This document shows positions 9,777 through 18,889 of a stretch of 51,112 nucleotides of DNA, in pieces. Source of the DNA: an uncultured Lentibacter sp. (GTDB lineage: Bacteria > Pseudomonadota > Alphaproteobacteria > Rhodobacterales > Rhodobacteraceae); contig NZ_CAKZKL010000038.1 of assembly GCF_937123735.1 (NCBI RefSeq), forward strand, positions 1 to 51,112, read 5' to 3'. The notes beneath the pieces were generated by a model. It worked only from the letters and a program-made list of their open reading frames with translations, made no database searches and was not told the DNA's origin. Positions within the stretch are counted from its first letter, which is position 1; every line of letters starts with the position of its first letter. The position numbers and the translations under genes were made by a program.

Positions 9777-9793
9777 CATTACGCGAGTAAACG
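9777..9793. promoter_or_regulatory. Putative autoregulatory LacI operator
   Basis: CATTACGCGAGTAAACG shares 10 of 11 core bases with the site upstream of smoE (ACGCG-C/A-GTAAA). It lies about 30-45 bp upstream of the LacI gene start on the minus strand. Confidence 0.5.
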
Positions 9794-9820
9794 CTATCTT
9801 GAATATGATCACTTTGCCAC

Positions 9821-9859
9821 AAAAGACAAGCCCGCTCCCTTGTCTTCCAAAGAGCGGGC
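9821..9859 (-). terminator. Rho-independent terminator of the Entner-Doudoroff operon
   Basis: On the minus strand, GCCCGCTC pairs with GAGCGGGC (8-bp stem, 9852-9859 with 9830-9837), followed by TTGTCTTTT (9829-9821). It lies about 30 bp beyond the pgi stop codon. Confidence 0.75.
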
Positions 9860-9887
9860 CAGCCGGTAGCTTTTGAGCAGCGAAATG

Positions 9888-11495
9888 TCAGATCGCCAGT
9901 TTGGCCAGAAGGCCGCGCGTCGAGGCATCCTTCCCCACAGCCGGCGCGCCCTGCACCATGGGCAAAAGCGTATTGGACAGCTCCTTGCCCAGCTCCACGC
10001 CCCATTGGTCAAATGAGTTGATCCCCCAGATAACCCCTTCTACAAACACGCGGTGCTCATAAAGCGCAATCAGCTGTCCAAGCACAAAGGGGGTCAGCTT
10101 GTGATAGGCCAGCGTCACAGAGGGGCGGTTGCCCGCAAAAACCCTCTGCGCCGCCTGGCGCTCCTGCTCGGCCCCCTGAAAGCCCTGCGCAGCCGCGATC
10201 TGCATGGCTTCCTCAAAAGAGCGCCCCACCATGAGCGCTTCTGATTGCGCCAGGCAATTGGCCTTCAAAAGCGCGTGGTGCTGCGCAAGTTCAGGCTCAT
10301 GGCCCTCGGCCGCAATCAGAAACTCTGCCGGAACAACATCTGTTCCCTGATGCAACAGCTGGTAAAAGGCGTGCTGCCCGTTGGTGCCCGCTTCGCCCCA
10401 AACCACGGGTCCGCTCTGCCGGGGAAGCGGGGCACCGTTTAGCCCCACGCTTTTGCCGTTGCTCTCCATGTCAAGCTGCTGAAGATAGGCCGGCAGCCGC
10501 GCGAGGCGCTGATCATAAGGCAGCACAGCGCGCGTGGCATAGCCACAAATATTGCGGTGCCAAATGCCGACAAAGGCAAGCAACATGGGCAGATTGCGCA
10601 GCGTAGGCGCCTGCAAGAAATGTCGGTCCATCGCCGCCGCACCGGCCAGAAAGGCGCGAAACGGTTCTGCCCCAACCGCCAGCAAGATCGGCAAGCCGAC
10701 AGGTCCCCACAAAGAGTAACGCCCGCCAACCCAATCGGCAAAGCCAAACACCCGCTCCGGGGCAATGCCCATGTCGGCGGTGCGCGCAAGCGCGCTAGAG
10801 ACCGCCGCCAGATGCGCGCCGATATCTGGCCCCACGCCCGCGCGCAGCCAGTCCAGAACGGTCGCGGCATTGGTCATGGTTTCAATTGTCGTGAAGGTCT
10901 TTGAGGCCACAATCACCAGCGTCGTCTGCGGGTCCAGCCCGCGCAAAATATCTGCGGCATGAGCGCCGTCGACATTGGAGATAAAATGGCAGCGAGGCCC
11001 GCTCTGATAGGGCGCAAGCGCCTGGCTCGCCATCACAGGTCCAAGGTCAGAACCGCCGATCCCGATATTGATCACATCCGTGAAGCGCGCACCATTTTGC
11101 GCCACAATACGGCCCTCGCGCACACCCTCGGCAAAGGCTTCCATACGCGCCAGCGTCTGGGCAATGGCGGGGCGCACATCGGCGCCGTCGATCACAAGCG
11201 GCGCAGTGTCATCCGCGCGCAGCGCCATGTGCAAAACAGCCCGCCCTTCGGTTTCGTTGATCGTCTCTCCCGCAAACATCGCCGCGCGCTTTTCAACCAC
11301 GCCTGCCGCCTCGGCCAGGTCACGCAACAGCTCCAGCGCGGCCGGGTCAATGTTGGTTTTGGACGCGTCCAGCAGCAAGCCATCCGTGTCCACTGCGAAC
11401 TGCTCAAAGCGCGCTGGGTCCTCCAGAAGCGCGGCGATCCTGCGTCCCGATGTGTTGGCCCGGTTGGCCGCAAGCTGCTCCCAAATCCCTGTCAT
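9888..11495 (-). CDS. pgi: Glucose-6-phosphate isomerase
   Basis: Interconverts fructose-6-phosphate and glucose-6-phosphate in the cytoplasm. In this locus it would run toward glucose-6-phosphate, feeding fructose-derived carbon into the Entner-Doudoroff pathway. The 535-residue protein shows the PGI signatures: the GIGGSDLGP phosphate-binding loop, [13 protein letters not shown], and, toward the C-terminus, the region [14 protein letters not shown] followed by [20 protein letters not shown]. The start at ATG 11495 (MTGIWEQLA) overlaps the eda stop codon by four bases (ATGA), which indicates translational coupling. A longer frame to 11663 would intrude far into eda and is not used. It is the last gene of the operon, before the terminator at 9821-9859. 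Confidence 0.95.
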   Translation of the reverse strand: MTGIWEQLAANRANTSGRRIAALLEDPARFEQFAVDTDGLLLDASKTNIDPAALELLRDLAEAAGVVEKRAAMFAGETINETEGRAVLHMALRADDTAPLVIDGADVRPAIAQTLARMEAFAEGVREGRIVAQNGARFTDVINIGIGGSDLGPVMASQALAPYQSGPRCHFISNVDGAHAADILRGLDPQTTLVIVASKTFTTIETMTNAATVLDWLRAGVGPDIGAHLAAVSSALARTADMGIAPERVFGFADWVGGRYSLWGPVGLPILLAVGAEPFRAFLAGAAAMDRHFLQAPTLRNLPMLLAFVGIWHRNICGYATRAVLPYDQRLARLPAYLQQLDMESNGKSVGLNGAPLPRQSGPVVWGEAGTNGQHAFYQLLHQGTDVVPAEFLIAAEGHEPELAQHHALLKANCLAQSEALMVGRSFEEAMQIAAAQGFQGAEQERQAAQRVFAGNRPSVTLAYHKLTPFVLGQLIALYEHRVFVEGVIWGINSFDQWGVELGKELSNTLLPMVQGAPAVGKDASTRGLLAKLAI

Positions 11496-12145
11496 GACGG
11501 CGCACCAAGCCGGGCGGCTTTTTGCGCCAGCGCCTCGATGCCGTCCCAGTCGCTTCTGGCCACCATGTCTTGCGGGGCAACCCAACTGCCCCCGGCGCAG
11601 AGCACGTTGGGCAGGCTGAGATAGCTGGGCGCATTGTCCGGGCTTATCCCCCCTGTCGGGCAAAAGCTGATCTGGGGCAAAGGTGCGCCAATGGCCTTGA
11701 GCGCTGGCGCGCCGCCTGAGGCTTCGGCGGGGAAAAACTTCATCATATCATAGCCCCGCGCCAGAAGCCGCATGGCCTCGCTGGCCGTGGCCGCGCCGGG
11801 CAAGAGCGGCAGGCCCTCGGCCTCACAGGCGGCCAGAAGCGCGTCTGTCGCGCCGGGCGAAACGCCAAATGTTGCTCCGGCGGCCTTGGCCGCGCGCGCA
11901 TCCTCTGGCGTGATCAGCGTGCCCGCGCCAACATGTCCACCTGGCACTGCGGCCATGGCCGCGATCGCCTCCAGCGCGGCTGGCGTGCGCAATGTCACCT
12001 CAAGCGCTGGCAGCCCACCGGCCACGAGCGCCTCGGCCAAAGCCCGCGCCTTGTCTGCGTTTTGCACAACAAGCACCGGCACAATCGGCGCGATCGCACA
12101 AATCTCGCGGGTGCGCGCACTTGCCTCTTTTGGGGATAGGGTCAT
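11492..12145 (-). CDS. eda: 2-keto-3-deoxy-6-phosphogluconate (KDPG) aldolase
   Basis: Cleaves KDPG to pyruvate and glyceraldehyde-3-phosphate, the last dedicated Entner-Doudoroff step. The 217-residue TIM-barrel aldolase has the Schiff-base lysine K136 in DMMKFFPAE, the acid/base glutamate E49 in LEVTLRT and the phosphate-binding stretch CPTGGIS near residue 163. Length matches the family (about 205-215). It lies 3 bp after edd and overlaps pgi by four bases. Some members also cleave 4-hydroxy-2-oxoglutarate; context argues for KDPG. Confidence 0.96.
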   Translation of the reverse strand: MTLSPKEASARTREICAIAPIVPVLVVQNADKARALAEALVAGGLPALEVTLRTPAALEAIAAMAAVPGGHVGAGTLITPEDARAAKAAGATFGVSPGATDALLAACEAEGLPLLPGAATASEAMRLLARGYDMMKFFPAEASGGAPALKAIGAPLPQISFCPTGGISPDNAPSYLSLPNVLCAGGSWVAPQDMVARSDWDGIEALAQKAARLGAPS

Positions 12146-12148
12146 GGG

Positions 12149-13957
12149 TCACTCTCCAAAAATGCTGGCGCCGTCTGTGGCAGCGCTGACTCGGTTGCGG
12201 AACATGGCAAAAAGCTCGCGCCCCGTGCCCCATTGGGCAGAGGCCAGCTCGGGTTTGGCATCCGCGCGCGCCTCCACGTCCGGCGCCAAAATATCCAGCG
12301 TGCCCGCAGCGCCGTCCACGCGGATCATGTCACCATCCTGCACCCGTGCAATCGGCCCGCTGTCCACAGCTTCGGGCGAGACATGGATCGCCGCGGGCAC
12401 CTTGCCCGAGGCCCCCGACATCCGCCCGTCTGTCACCAGTGCCACCTTGTGGCCCTTGCCCTGCAAGATCGACAAAAGCGGCGTCAGGCTGTGCAGCTCG
12501 GGCATCCCGTTGGCCTTTGGCCCCTGAAAGCGCAGGACCACAACGGTGTCTGTGTTCAACTCACCGGCCTTGAACGCGGCCTTCACAGAGGCCTGATCTG
12601 AAAACACCCGCGCGGGCGCCTCCACAATACGGTTCTCCGGTGCCACCGCCGAGACTTTCATAACCGCCGTGCCCAGCGAGCCCGACATCCGCTTCAGCCC
12701 GCCTGTGGGCTGAAACGGGTCTGCCGAGGGCCGCAAGATACGGTCGTTCAGGCTCGCCGCAGGCCCCTGTGTCCAGGACAACTCCCCATCGGCATAAACC
12801 GGGTCTTTGGTATAATGCTCAAGCCCTTGGCCCGCGACGGTCTGCACTTCGGGGTGCAAAAAACCCTCTTTGAGCAGATCCCCGATCATATAGCCGAGCC
12901 CCCCCGCAGCGTGGAAATGGTTCACATCCGCCAACCCGTTGGGATAGACCCGCGCCATCAGCGGCGTGACATCGGAAATATCGGAGAAATCTTCCCAATC
13001 CAGAATGATCCCGCCGGCGCGGGCCATGGCGACAAGGTGAATGAGCAGGTTGGTCGAACCGCCGGTGGCGTTCAGCCCGACGATCCCGTTCACAAAGGCG
13101 CGCGCGTCCAGAATATCGCAGGTCGGCGTATACTCGGCCCCCAAAGCGCTCAGCGACAGGGCCTTTTGCGCGCCAAAGCGCGTGAGGGCCTGGCGCAAAG
13201 GCGTGTTCGGGCTGACAAAGCTTGCCCCCGGCAAATGCAGCCCCATAAACTCCATGAGCATCTGGTTGGTGTTGGCCGTGCCATAAAAGGTGCAGGTGCC
13301 GGGGCCGTGATAGGCCGCCATTTCCGCCGCCATGAGCGTCTCGCGCCCCACTTCTCCGGCTGCAAACTGCTGGCGCACCTTGGCCTTCTCGTCGTTGGAG
13401 AGCCCGCTTTCCATCGGCCCCGCTGGCAAAAAGACCGCAGGCAGATGTCCGAAGGCCTGCGCCGCAATCACAAGCCCCGGCACAATTTTGTCACAGACCC
13501 CGAGAAAGACAGCCGCATCAAAGGTGTTGTGGCTGAGCGCAACCGCCGCCGAGAGCGCAATCACATCGCGCGAAAACAGCGAAAGCTCCATGCCAGCCTC
13601 GCCCTGTGTCACCCCGTCACACATCGCTGGCACCCCGCCCGCAACCTGCGCTGTCCCGCCTATCTCGCGCACGGCGGCCTTGATGATCTCGGGGTAGCCC
13701 TCAAAAGGCTGATGCGCCGAGAGCATGTCGTTATAGGCCGTGACAATCCCCAGATTGCCAGACTGGCCTGCGCTCAATCGGCCCTTGTCATCGCCCGAGG
13801 CGGCATAGGCATGGGCCTGCCCGCTGCACGACAGATGGCCCCGCGCAGGGCCCTTGGCGCGCGCGGCAGCCATCTGTGCAAGATATTGCCCGCGCGGGCC
13901 TTCGCTGCGCGCAATAATCCGCTCTGTCACGCGCTCGATCGTTGAATTCAATGTCAT
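12149..13957 (-). CDS. edd: 6-phosphogluconate dehydratase
   Basis: Dehydrates 6-phosphogluconate to KDPG, using a [4Fe-4S] cluster, in the cytoplasm. The 602-residue protein is full length for the IlvD/Edd family. The first cluster ligand is probably the cysteine in GVPAMCDGVTQG, and others lie in FLGVCDKIVPG and GTCTFYGTANTNQ. NATGGSTNLLIHL and VTDGRMSGASGKVPAAIHVSPEA are further family signatures. I chose ATG 13957 (MTLNSTIERV), because an upstream ATG at 13972 would overlap the zwf stop codon. It sits 11 bp after zwf and 3 bp before eda. Confidence 0.96.
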   Translation of the reverse strand: MTLNSTIERVTERIIARSEGPRGQYLAQMAAARAKGPARGHLSCSGQAHAYAASGDDKGRLSAGQSGNLGIVTAYNDMLSAHQPFEGYPEIIKAAVREIGGTAQVAGGVPAMCDGVTQGEAGMELSLFSRDVIALSAAVALSHNTFDAAVFLGVCDKIVPGLVIAAQAFGHLPAVFLPAGPMESGLSNDEKAKVRQQFAAGEVGRETLMAAEMAAYHGPGTCTFYGTANTNQMLMEFMGLHLPGASFVSPNTPLRQALTRFGAQKALSLSALGAEYTPTCDILDARAFVNGIVGLNATGGSTNLLIHLVAMARAGGIILDWEDFSDISDVTPLMARVYPNGLADVNHFHAAGGLGYMIGDLLKEGFLHPEVQTVAGQGLEHYTKDPVYADGELSWTQGPAASLNDRILRPSADPFQPTGGLKRMSGSLGTAVMKVSAVAPENRIVEAPARVFSDQASVKAAFKAGELNTDTVVVLRFQGPKANGMPELHSLTPLLSILQGKGHKVALVTDGRMSGASGKVPAAIHVSPEAVDSGPIARVQDGDMIRVDGAAGTLDILAPDVEARADAKPELASAQWGTGRELFAMFRNRVSAATDGASIFGE

Positions 13958-13968
13958 CTTCGTGCCTT

Positions 13969-15417
13969 TCAATTCAGTTCCCGCCAGCGGCGGCCATCGC
14001 GGTGCAGCAGCATCAGCGCATCATCCGGCCCCGCGCTGCCCGGGTCATATGCGGAGGGCTTGGTGCCAGCCTCTTCCCAGCCTGTCACAATCGGATCGAC
14101 CCAGGCCCAGGCCGCCTCGGCTTCGTCCCCGCGCATGAACAAGGTCTGATCCCCACGGATCACATCCATGATCAAGCGCTCATAAGCGTCCTGTGCATCC
14201 GCCTCCTGCTCCAGCGCGTCTGCAAATGTCATATCCAATGTCACCTCGGCCAGCCGGAAGCCGCCCGGTCCGGGCTCCTTGATGGTGTTGCGCAGGGTGA
14301 TGCCCTCGTCAGGCTGGAGCTTGATGATCAGCGCGTTGCCCCGGCGCGACGCCATGTCCGGGAAGATCATATGCGGCGGATCACGAAACACCACCGCAAT
14401 CTCCGAGCAGCGCGCCCGCAGCTTCTTGCCGGTGCGCAGGTAAAATGGGGTCCCCGCCCAACGCCAATTGCCGATGTTCACCTTCATCGCAACAAAGCTC
14501 TCAGTGCGGCTCTGGGGGTTGCCAGCATGGTCGCGGTAGCTGCCAACATCGCCTTGGGCGCGATATTGTCCGCGCACAATGTCGTCCTGGCTCACAGGCT
14601 CGAGCGCTTCGATCACCTTCACCTTCTCGTCGCGCACCGCATTGGGCCTGAACCGTGAGGGTGGCTCCATCGCGGTGAGGCACAATAGCTGCATCAGGTG
14701 GTTTTGCACCATGTCGCGCATCGCGCCCGACTTGTCATAATACTCGCCACGCCCCTCAACCCCGAGGCTTTCGGCCACGGTAATTTGCACATGGTCAATA
14801 TGGGTCGCATTCCAGAGCGGCTCCCAAAGGGCGTTGGCAAAACGCAGCGCCATCAGGTTTTGCACCGTTTCCTTGCCAAGGTAATGGTCAATCCGGTAAA
14901 TCTGGCTTTCCGCGAAGCTGCGCCGCAAATCGGCGTTGAGGGCCTGGGCTGTCTTGAGGTCGTGGCCGAACGGCTTTTCCACGACAATACGGCTCTCTGG
15001 CGTGGCGATCCCGTGGCTGTGCAGGCTCTGCGCAATCACCCCGAAGAGCGCGGGCGAAACCGAAAGATAAAATGCCCGCACAACCCCCTCACGCAAGCGC
15101 GTGGCCAGCTCGGCCCAGCCGCTTTCGCCCGTGGCATCCACCGTGACATAGCTGATTTTTTCAAGAAAATCCGCCACCAGCGCCGCATTGTCTGCGGCAC
15201 TGGGCGAAAAACCGGTCAGGCTTTGGCCCACCAGCGCCCGAAAATCGGCTTCGCTCATCTCGCTGCGCGCCACCCCGATGATGCGCGCCGCCTCGGGCAT
15301 CTGCCCCACGGCAAAGCGGTGAAACAGGCCCGGCAAAATCTTGCGCTGCGCCAAGTCGCCGCTGGCCCCGAACACAACGAGGTCAAACGGGTCAACAGGG
15401 ATAACTCTTGAGACCAT
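13969..15417 (-). CDS. zwf: Glucose-6-phosphate dehydrogenase
   Basis: Oxidises glucose-6-phosphate to 6-phosphogluconolactone with NAD(P)+. The 482-residue protein has the N-terminal dinucleotide-binding motif (VVFGASGDLAQRKILPGLF, about 13-31), the active-site peptide RIDHYLGKE (about 176-184) and EKPFGHDLKTAQ. Length is normal for the family (480-490). It starts 3 bp after the gap stop codon. The next gene is edd, not pgl: the 6-phosphogluconolactonase gene often found between zwf and edd is absent, so lactone hydrolysis must be spontaneous or encoded elsewhere. Confidence 0.96.
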   Translation of the reverse strand: MVSRVIPVDPFDLVVFGASGDLAQRKILPGLFHRFAVGQMPEAARIIGVARSEMSEADFRALVGQSLTGFSPSAADNAALVADFLEKISYVTVDATGESGWAELATRLREGVVRAFYLSVSPALFGVIAQSLHSHGIATPESRIVVEKPFGHDLKTAQALNADLRRSFAESQIYRIDHYLGKETVQNLMALRFANALWEPLWNATHIDHVQITVAESLGVEGRGEYYDKSGAMRDMVQNHLMQLLCLTAMEPPSRFRPNAVRDEKVKVIEALEPVSQDDIVRGQYRAQGDVGSYRDHAGNPQSRTESFVAMKVNIGNWRWAGTPFYLRTGKKLRARCSEIAVVFRDPPHMIFPDMASRRGNALIIKLQPDEGITLRNTIKEPGPGGFRLAEVTLDMTFADALEQEADAQDAYERLIMDVIRGDQTLFMRGDEAEAAWAWVDPIVTGWEEAGTKPSAYDPGSAGPDDALMLLHRDGRRWRELN

Positions 15418-15420
15418 GGC

Positions 15421-16449
15421 TTAGCTCGCAATCTGCATGTCGGTGGTGTGCATCAAATGGCCCATCCGTGCGCCCGTATCCAGCATCCGGTTGGAAAAAC
15501 CCCATTCATTGTCATACCAGCTCACCACCCGGATCAGCCCGGCCTCGGTGATCGAAGTTTGCGCCGCCGCAAAGCACGACGAATGTGGATCATGGTTAAA
15601 ATCAACCGAAACAAGCGGGTCGACCTCATAAGACAGAACACCGGCGAGCGCGCCCTGCGCCGCCTCGGCCATCGCCGCATTCACAGCTTCAGCCGTTGCG
15701 GACCTCTCGGGCATAAAGCACAGATCCACCATCGAGACATTGGCCGTCGGAACCCGCACGGCTGAGCCTTCGAGCTTGCCGGCAAGCTGGGGCAAGACCA
15801 GCGAGATGGCCTTGGCCGCCCCTGTCGAGGTGGGCACCATGGAGACAGAGGCCGCGCGCGCGCGGTATAGGTCTTTGTGGTGGGTGTCCTGGCTGGGCTG
15901 ATCGCCTGTGAAGGCATGGATCGTTGTCATATACCCGGTCTTGATCCCGAATGCGCGCTCCAAGACCATGGCCACGGGGGCAAGGCAATTCGTGGTGCAA
16001 GAGGCATTGGAGACAATCACATCGTTCTGAGTCAGCGTGGCATGGTTGACGCCATAGACCACGGTTTTGTCGACATCTTTCCCCGGCGCTGAAATCAGCA
16101 CACGTTTTGAGCCGTTTTGCAAATGCCGGGCCGCTGCGGAGCGCTCGGTGAAGAGGCCGGTGCATTCATAGGCGATGTCAACATCGTCCCAGGCCAGCTC
16201 TTCAGGGTTGCGCAGCGCGCTCAGGCGTATGCGGTGCGCGCCCACGCACAGACACGCTCCCTCAACCCGGACCGGGGCGGCCAAGCGCCCGTGGACACTG
16301 TCATATTTCAGCAGATGCGCAAGGGTTGCCGCCGGCGCCAGATCATTGATCGCCACCACCTCGATATCGGCGTCACCCCGCTCGATAAGCGCGCGCAAGA
16401 CACCGCGCCCGATACGTCCAAACCCGTTGATTGCAATCCTGAGTGTCAT
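15421..16449 (-). CDS. gap: Glyceraldehyde-3-phosphate dehydrogenase, type I
   Basis: Oxidises and phosphorylates the glyceraldehyde-3-phosphate released by KDPG aldolase; the reverse reaction serves gluconeogenesis. The 342-residue protein has the Rossmann motif INGFGRIGR (7-15), the NAD-favouring acidic residue D36 (AINDLA), catalytic C151 in SNASCTTNC and H178 in TTIHAF. Family length is about 335. The start is supported by AAGGAG ten bases upstream. It opens the gap-zwf-edd-eda-pgi operon, and the palindrome GTTAGCGCTAAC lies 24 bp upstream. A genome may hold further gap paralogues; this one is tied to sugar catabolism by its location. Confidence 0.95.
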   Translation of the reverse strand: MTLRIAINGFGRIGRGVLRALIERGDADIEVVAINDLAPAATLAHLLKYDSVHGRLAAPVRVEGACLCVGAHRIRLSALRNPEELAWDDVDIAYECTGLFTERSAAARHLQNGSKRVLISAPGKDVDKTVVYGVNHATLTQNDVIVSNASCTTNCLAPVAMVLERAFGIKTGYMTTIHAFTGDQPSQDTHHKDLYRARAASVSMVPTSTGAAKAISLVLPQLAGKLEGSAVRVPTANVSMVDLCFMPERSATAEAVNAAMAEAAQGALAGVLSYEVDPLVSVDFNHDPHSSCFAAAQTSITEAGLIRVVSWYDNEWGFSNRMLDTGARMGHLMHTTDMQIAS

Positions 16450-16472
16450 AGGTGTCTCCTTACCACAGATTG

Positions 16473-16484
16473 GTTAGCGCTAAC
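16473..16484. promoter_or_regulatory. LacI-type palindromic operator before the gap-zwf-edd-eda-pgi operon
   Basis: GTTAGCGCTAAC is a perfect 12-bp palindrome with the CG centre typical of LacI-family sites, 24 bp upstream of the gap start. As I recall, the Rhodobacter central-carbon regulator CceR, a LacI-family protein that controls Entner-Doudoroff genes, recognises a site of this kind. The match to CceR is from memory. Its position near the start suggests repression. Confidence 0.62.
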
Positions 16485-16521
16485 ATTTTTGAATGAAAAG
16501 AGGGCCGAGCGGTCATTCATG

Positions 16522-17448
16522 TTACAGCTCGCTTGCCCAGGGCGGGTTCGCGCCCACCCGTGAAACCGTAATCGCCGCGACCCGCGCCCCATAGGCGAGG
16601 GCCGCCCGCAGGGTTTCAGGGGCCAGATCTGCCAGGCCGCTCTTGTGCAGGCAGCCCTGCTCAGAGAGTTTGGCCATGACGCCGGCATTGAAAGTATCGC
16701 CAGCCCCGACCGTATCAACCGTGTCGGCGCGCTCGGCGGGCACCTGCACCTCTGCGCCCCCGGCCAGAAAGCCCGTGGCCCCTTCGCCCCCGCGCGTGAG
16801 GATGACAAGCGAAACACCCTTGTCCAGAATCCCCTCGACTTTCTCGCGCAGCGAGAGTGGCTCTGGCGTGAGCCAGTTGAGGTCTTCGTCAGACACTTTC
16901 ACAATGTCGGACTGCGCGATCATCTGGTCCAGCCGCGTCCGATAGCGGGCAATATCGCGGATAAATCCGGGCCGGATGTTGGGATCCAGCATCACGGCGC
17001 GCCCGGCCGCATTCTGGGCCAGCAGCGCCGCATAGGCATAGGCGCCCGGCTCACAGGCCAGGCTGATCCCGCCGAAGTAGAGCGCGGTGGCCTCTGCGGT
17101 GAGCAGGGGCATTTCTTGCGGCTCCAGCATCCGCCCTGCCGAGTTCTCGTCATAAAATTCATAGGTGGCATGGCCGTCGACAAGCCGCACAAAGGCCAGT
17201 GTCGTGGGGCGGTCGGAGGTGATGACGTGGCGCATATCAACCTGGCTTGCTCTCAGGCCCTCGCTCAGCAGCTGGCCAAACATGTCACGCGACAGCCCGC
17301 TCAGCATTCCTGTCTGCACGCCCAGCCGGCCAAGGGCAATCGCCGTGTTGTAAACAGCGCCGCCGCAATGGGGGACAAAGCCCTGCGCCCCGCCTTCCGT
17401 CGGGGCGGGGATCATGTCAATCAAAGCTTCTCCGCAACAGAGTATCAT
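16522..17448 (-). CDS. PfkB-family carbohydrate kinase, probable fructokinase
   Basis: Cytoplasmic ATP-dependent sugar kinase, likely making fructose-6-phosphate from fructose. The 308-residue ribokinase-fold protein has the N-terminal PfkB signature region GGAVYNTAIALGRLG (29-43) and the C-terminal signature with catalytic aspartate D251 in DTVGAGDTFNAGV, the GAGD anion hole being 248-251. It starts 4 bp after the ROK repressor gene and precedes gap by 72 bp. Between the polyol operon and the Entner-Doudoroff operon, the fructose from mannitol is the logical substrate. 2-keto-3-deoxygluconate is an alternative substrate in this family. Confidence 0.85.
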   Translation of the reverse strand: MILCCGEALIDMIPAPTEGGAQGFVPHCGGAVYNTAIALGRLGVQTGMLSGLSRDMFGQLLSEGLRASQVDMRHVITSDRPTTLAFVRLVDGHATYEFYDENSAGRMLEPQEMPLLTAEATALYFGGISLACEPGAYAYAALLAQNAAGRAVMLDPNIRPGFIRDIARYRTRLDQMIAQSDIVKVSDEDLNWLTPEPLSLREKVEGILDKGVSLVILTRGGEGATGFLAGGAEVQVPAERADTVDTVGAGDTFNAGVMAKLSEQGCLHKSGLADLAPETLRAALAYGARVAAITVSRVGANPPWASEL

Positions 17449-17452
17449 CTGC

Positions 17453-18733
17453 TCACCCCTTCAAAAATGCAGTCCGGTCCACCAGAAACCGGTCCGAAAG
17501 CGCCAGGCTGGCCGCGCCAAGCGCCTTGGCATCAAATCCAACCGTTCCCGGCCGGATATCAGGCCGCTCAACACCGGGCATGGCCAAGCTGGCCAGCGCC
17601 GCACGGGTGCGCACAATGAGCGCTTCGCGCACGTCCTCGGGTAGGGAGCCGTCTATCAGAACTGTGGTAAAATCAATCAGACAGACAGAGGCGGCAATCG
17701 CCTGCGCGAGCCCCTGCGCCGCCTGATCAAGCCAGGCGTCCAGCACCGTTTGCTGCGCGGCCCAATCGTCGTTGCGCGCCCAGATCTGCGCGCTCTGCTG
17801 CCCGGCACGGCGCAACATCTCTTCCAGGGTCACAAGCGATGCAACATCCACCAACTGGCACATCTGCCCCGCCTGCGAGACAATCGGCACAGAGCCAAGA
17901 GCCGCCGCATTGCCGCTTTTGCCGGTGTAAAGCATGTCATCCAAAACAAGCCCCCCGCCGACAAAATAGCCGATATAGACATACAGAAAATCTCTTGGCT
18001 GGCTGTGTGCGCTGTGGTCCCCGAAAACGAGCTCCGCACTGCACGCCGCTGAGGCATCGTTGCAAAGATACACCGGAAACGCCCAGGACGCGCCAATCTC
18101 GGCCGCAATATCGCGGGTGCGCCAGGCGGCAAGCCCGGCAGTTGCCGGCTCCGTGGCCTCTTGCCAATCCCACATCCGAAAGGGCAGCGCGATCCCCAGA
18201 CCCGCAACCCGCGCAGCATCCGCCGCAGGCAGCTCGGCCAGAAAATCCCCGATCGCCGCATTGGCAAAGGCCACCGCATTGTCCGGCGTCGGGTGTTCAT
18301 GGGTCTTGCGTCGGTGGGCGCGCACCTTGCCCAGAAAGTCACAGAGCAACAGCTCCGAGCCGCGCCGCCCCACCTTCAACCCGAGAAAAAACGCCCCTTC
18401 AGCGGCCAACCCCATCGGCACCGAGGGCTGGCCAACCTTGCCGCGCACCGGCGCGCCCCGAACCAGCAGCCCGTCATCTTCCAAGGCGCGCATGATCACC
18501 GAAACGGTCTGGGCCGACAACCCCGTCAGCCGGGCCACCGCGGCCTTGGGCATTTGCCCGGCCTGGCGAATGACAGACAGGACGAGGCGCTCGTTATAGG
18601 CCCGCAGCCCGCTTTGGTTTGAGCCGCGCACCGCAGGATCAGCGCTGCCGGCGCTGCCCTGTGAACTCAAGCTGGTGCGGGTCTCAAATGACATGGAAGG
18701 GTCCAAGCGTGGGGTCAGGTCTTTGCGCTGCAT
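17453..18733 (-). CDS. ROK-family transcriptional repressor
   Basis: Sugar-responsive repressor probably controlling itself and the fructokinase gene 4 bp downstream. The 426-residue protein has a winged helix-turn-helix (about residues 44-90; PKAAVARLTGLSAQTVSVIMRALEDDGLL) followed by a degenerate sugar-kinase (ROK) domain. I do not see an intact ROK zinc-binding cysteine cluster, so effector binding may differ from NagC. I chose ATG 18733 (MQRKD), because a longer frame to 18772 would begin inside a 29-bp perfect palindrome that is almost certainly the operator; a GGAG precedes the chosen start at a loose distance. ATG 18694 is an alternative start. Confidence 0.85.
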   Translation of the reverse strand: MQRKDLTPRLDPSMSFETRTSLSSQGSAGSADPAVRGSNQSGLRAYNERLVLSVIRQAGQMPKAAVARLTGLSAQTVSVIMRALEDDGLLVRGAPVRGKVGQPSVPMGLAAEGAFFLGLKVGRRGSELLLCDFLGKVRAHRRKTHEHPTPDNAVAFANAAIGDFLAELPAADAARVAGLGIALPFRMWDWQEATEPATAGLAAWRTRDIAAEIGASWAFPVYLCNDASAACSAELVFGDHSAHSQPRDFLYVYIGYFVGGGLVLDDMLYTGKSGNAAALGSVPIVSQAGQMCQLVDVASLVTLEEMLRRAGQQSAQIWARNDDWAAQQTVLDAWLDQAAQGLAQAIAASVCLIDFTTVLIDGSLPEDVREALIVRTRAALASLAMPGVERPDIRPGTVGFDAKALGAASLALSDRFLVDRTAFLKG

Positions 18734-18758
18734 GTCCCAGATTTCGCTCCGCCTGTCA

Positions 18759-18787
18759 AATAAATAAATCAAAGTGATTTATTTATT
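18759..18787. promoter_or_regulatory. 29-bp perfect palindrome upstream of the ROK gene
   Basis: Two 13-bp arms, AATAAATAAATCA and TGATTTATTTATT, are separated by AAG. The site is AT-rich in a GC-rich genome, lies 26-54 bp upstream of the ROK start and about 100 bp upstream of selO. It is a strong candidate for the ROK regulator's own operator, and may also touch the divergent selO promoter. Confidence 0.78.
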
Positions 18788-18889
18788 AGTGGTGCCTCGG
18801 GTGCGTAGGGCCGGGCGCTTGCGCGGCTCAGTGGTTGATCCCGGAACAGATCGGGTTACCTATAGAGGGCACCAGCGCAGGACAAATCC

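Noticed and set aside
12815..13945. Plus-strand open frame (376 codons) opposite edd
   Set aside because: It is antisense to a full-length, motif-complete 6-phosphogluconate dehydratase gene.
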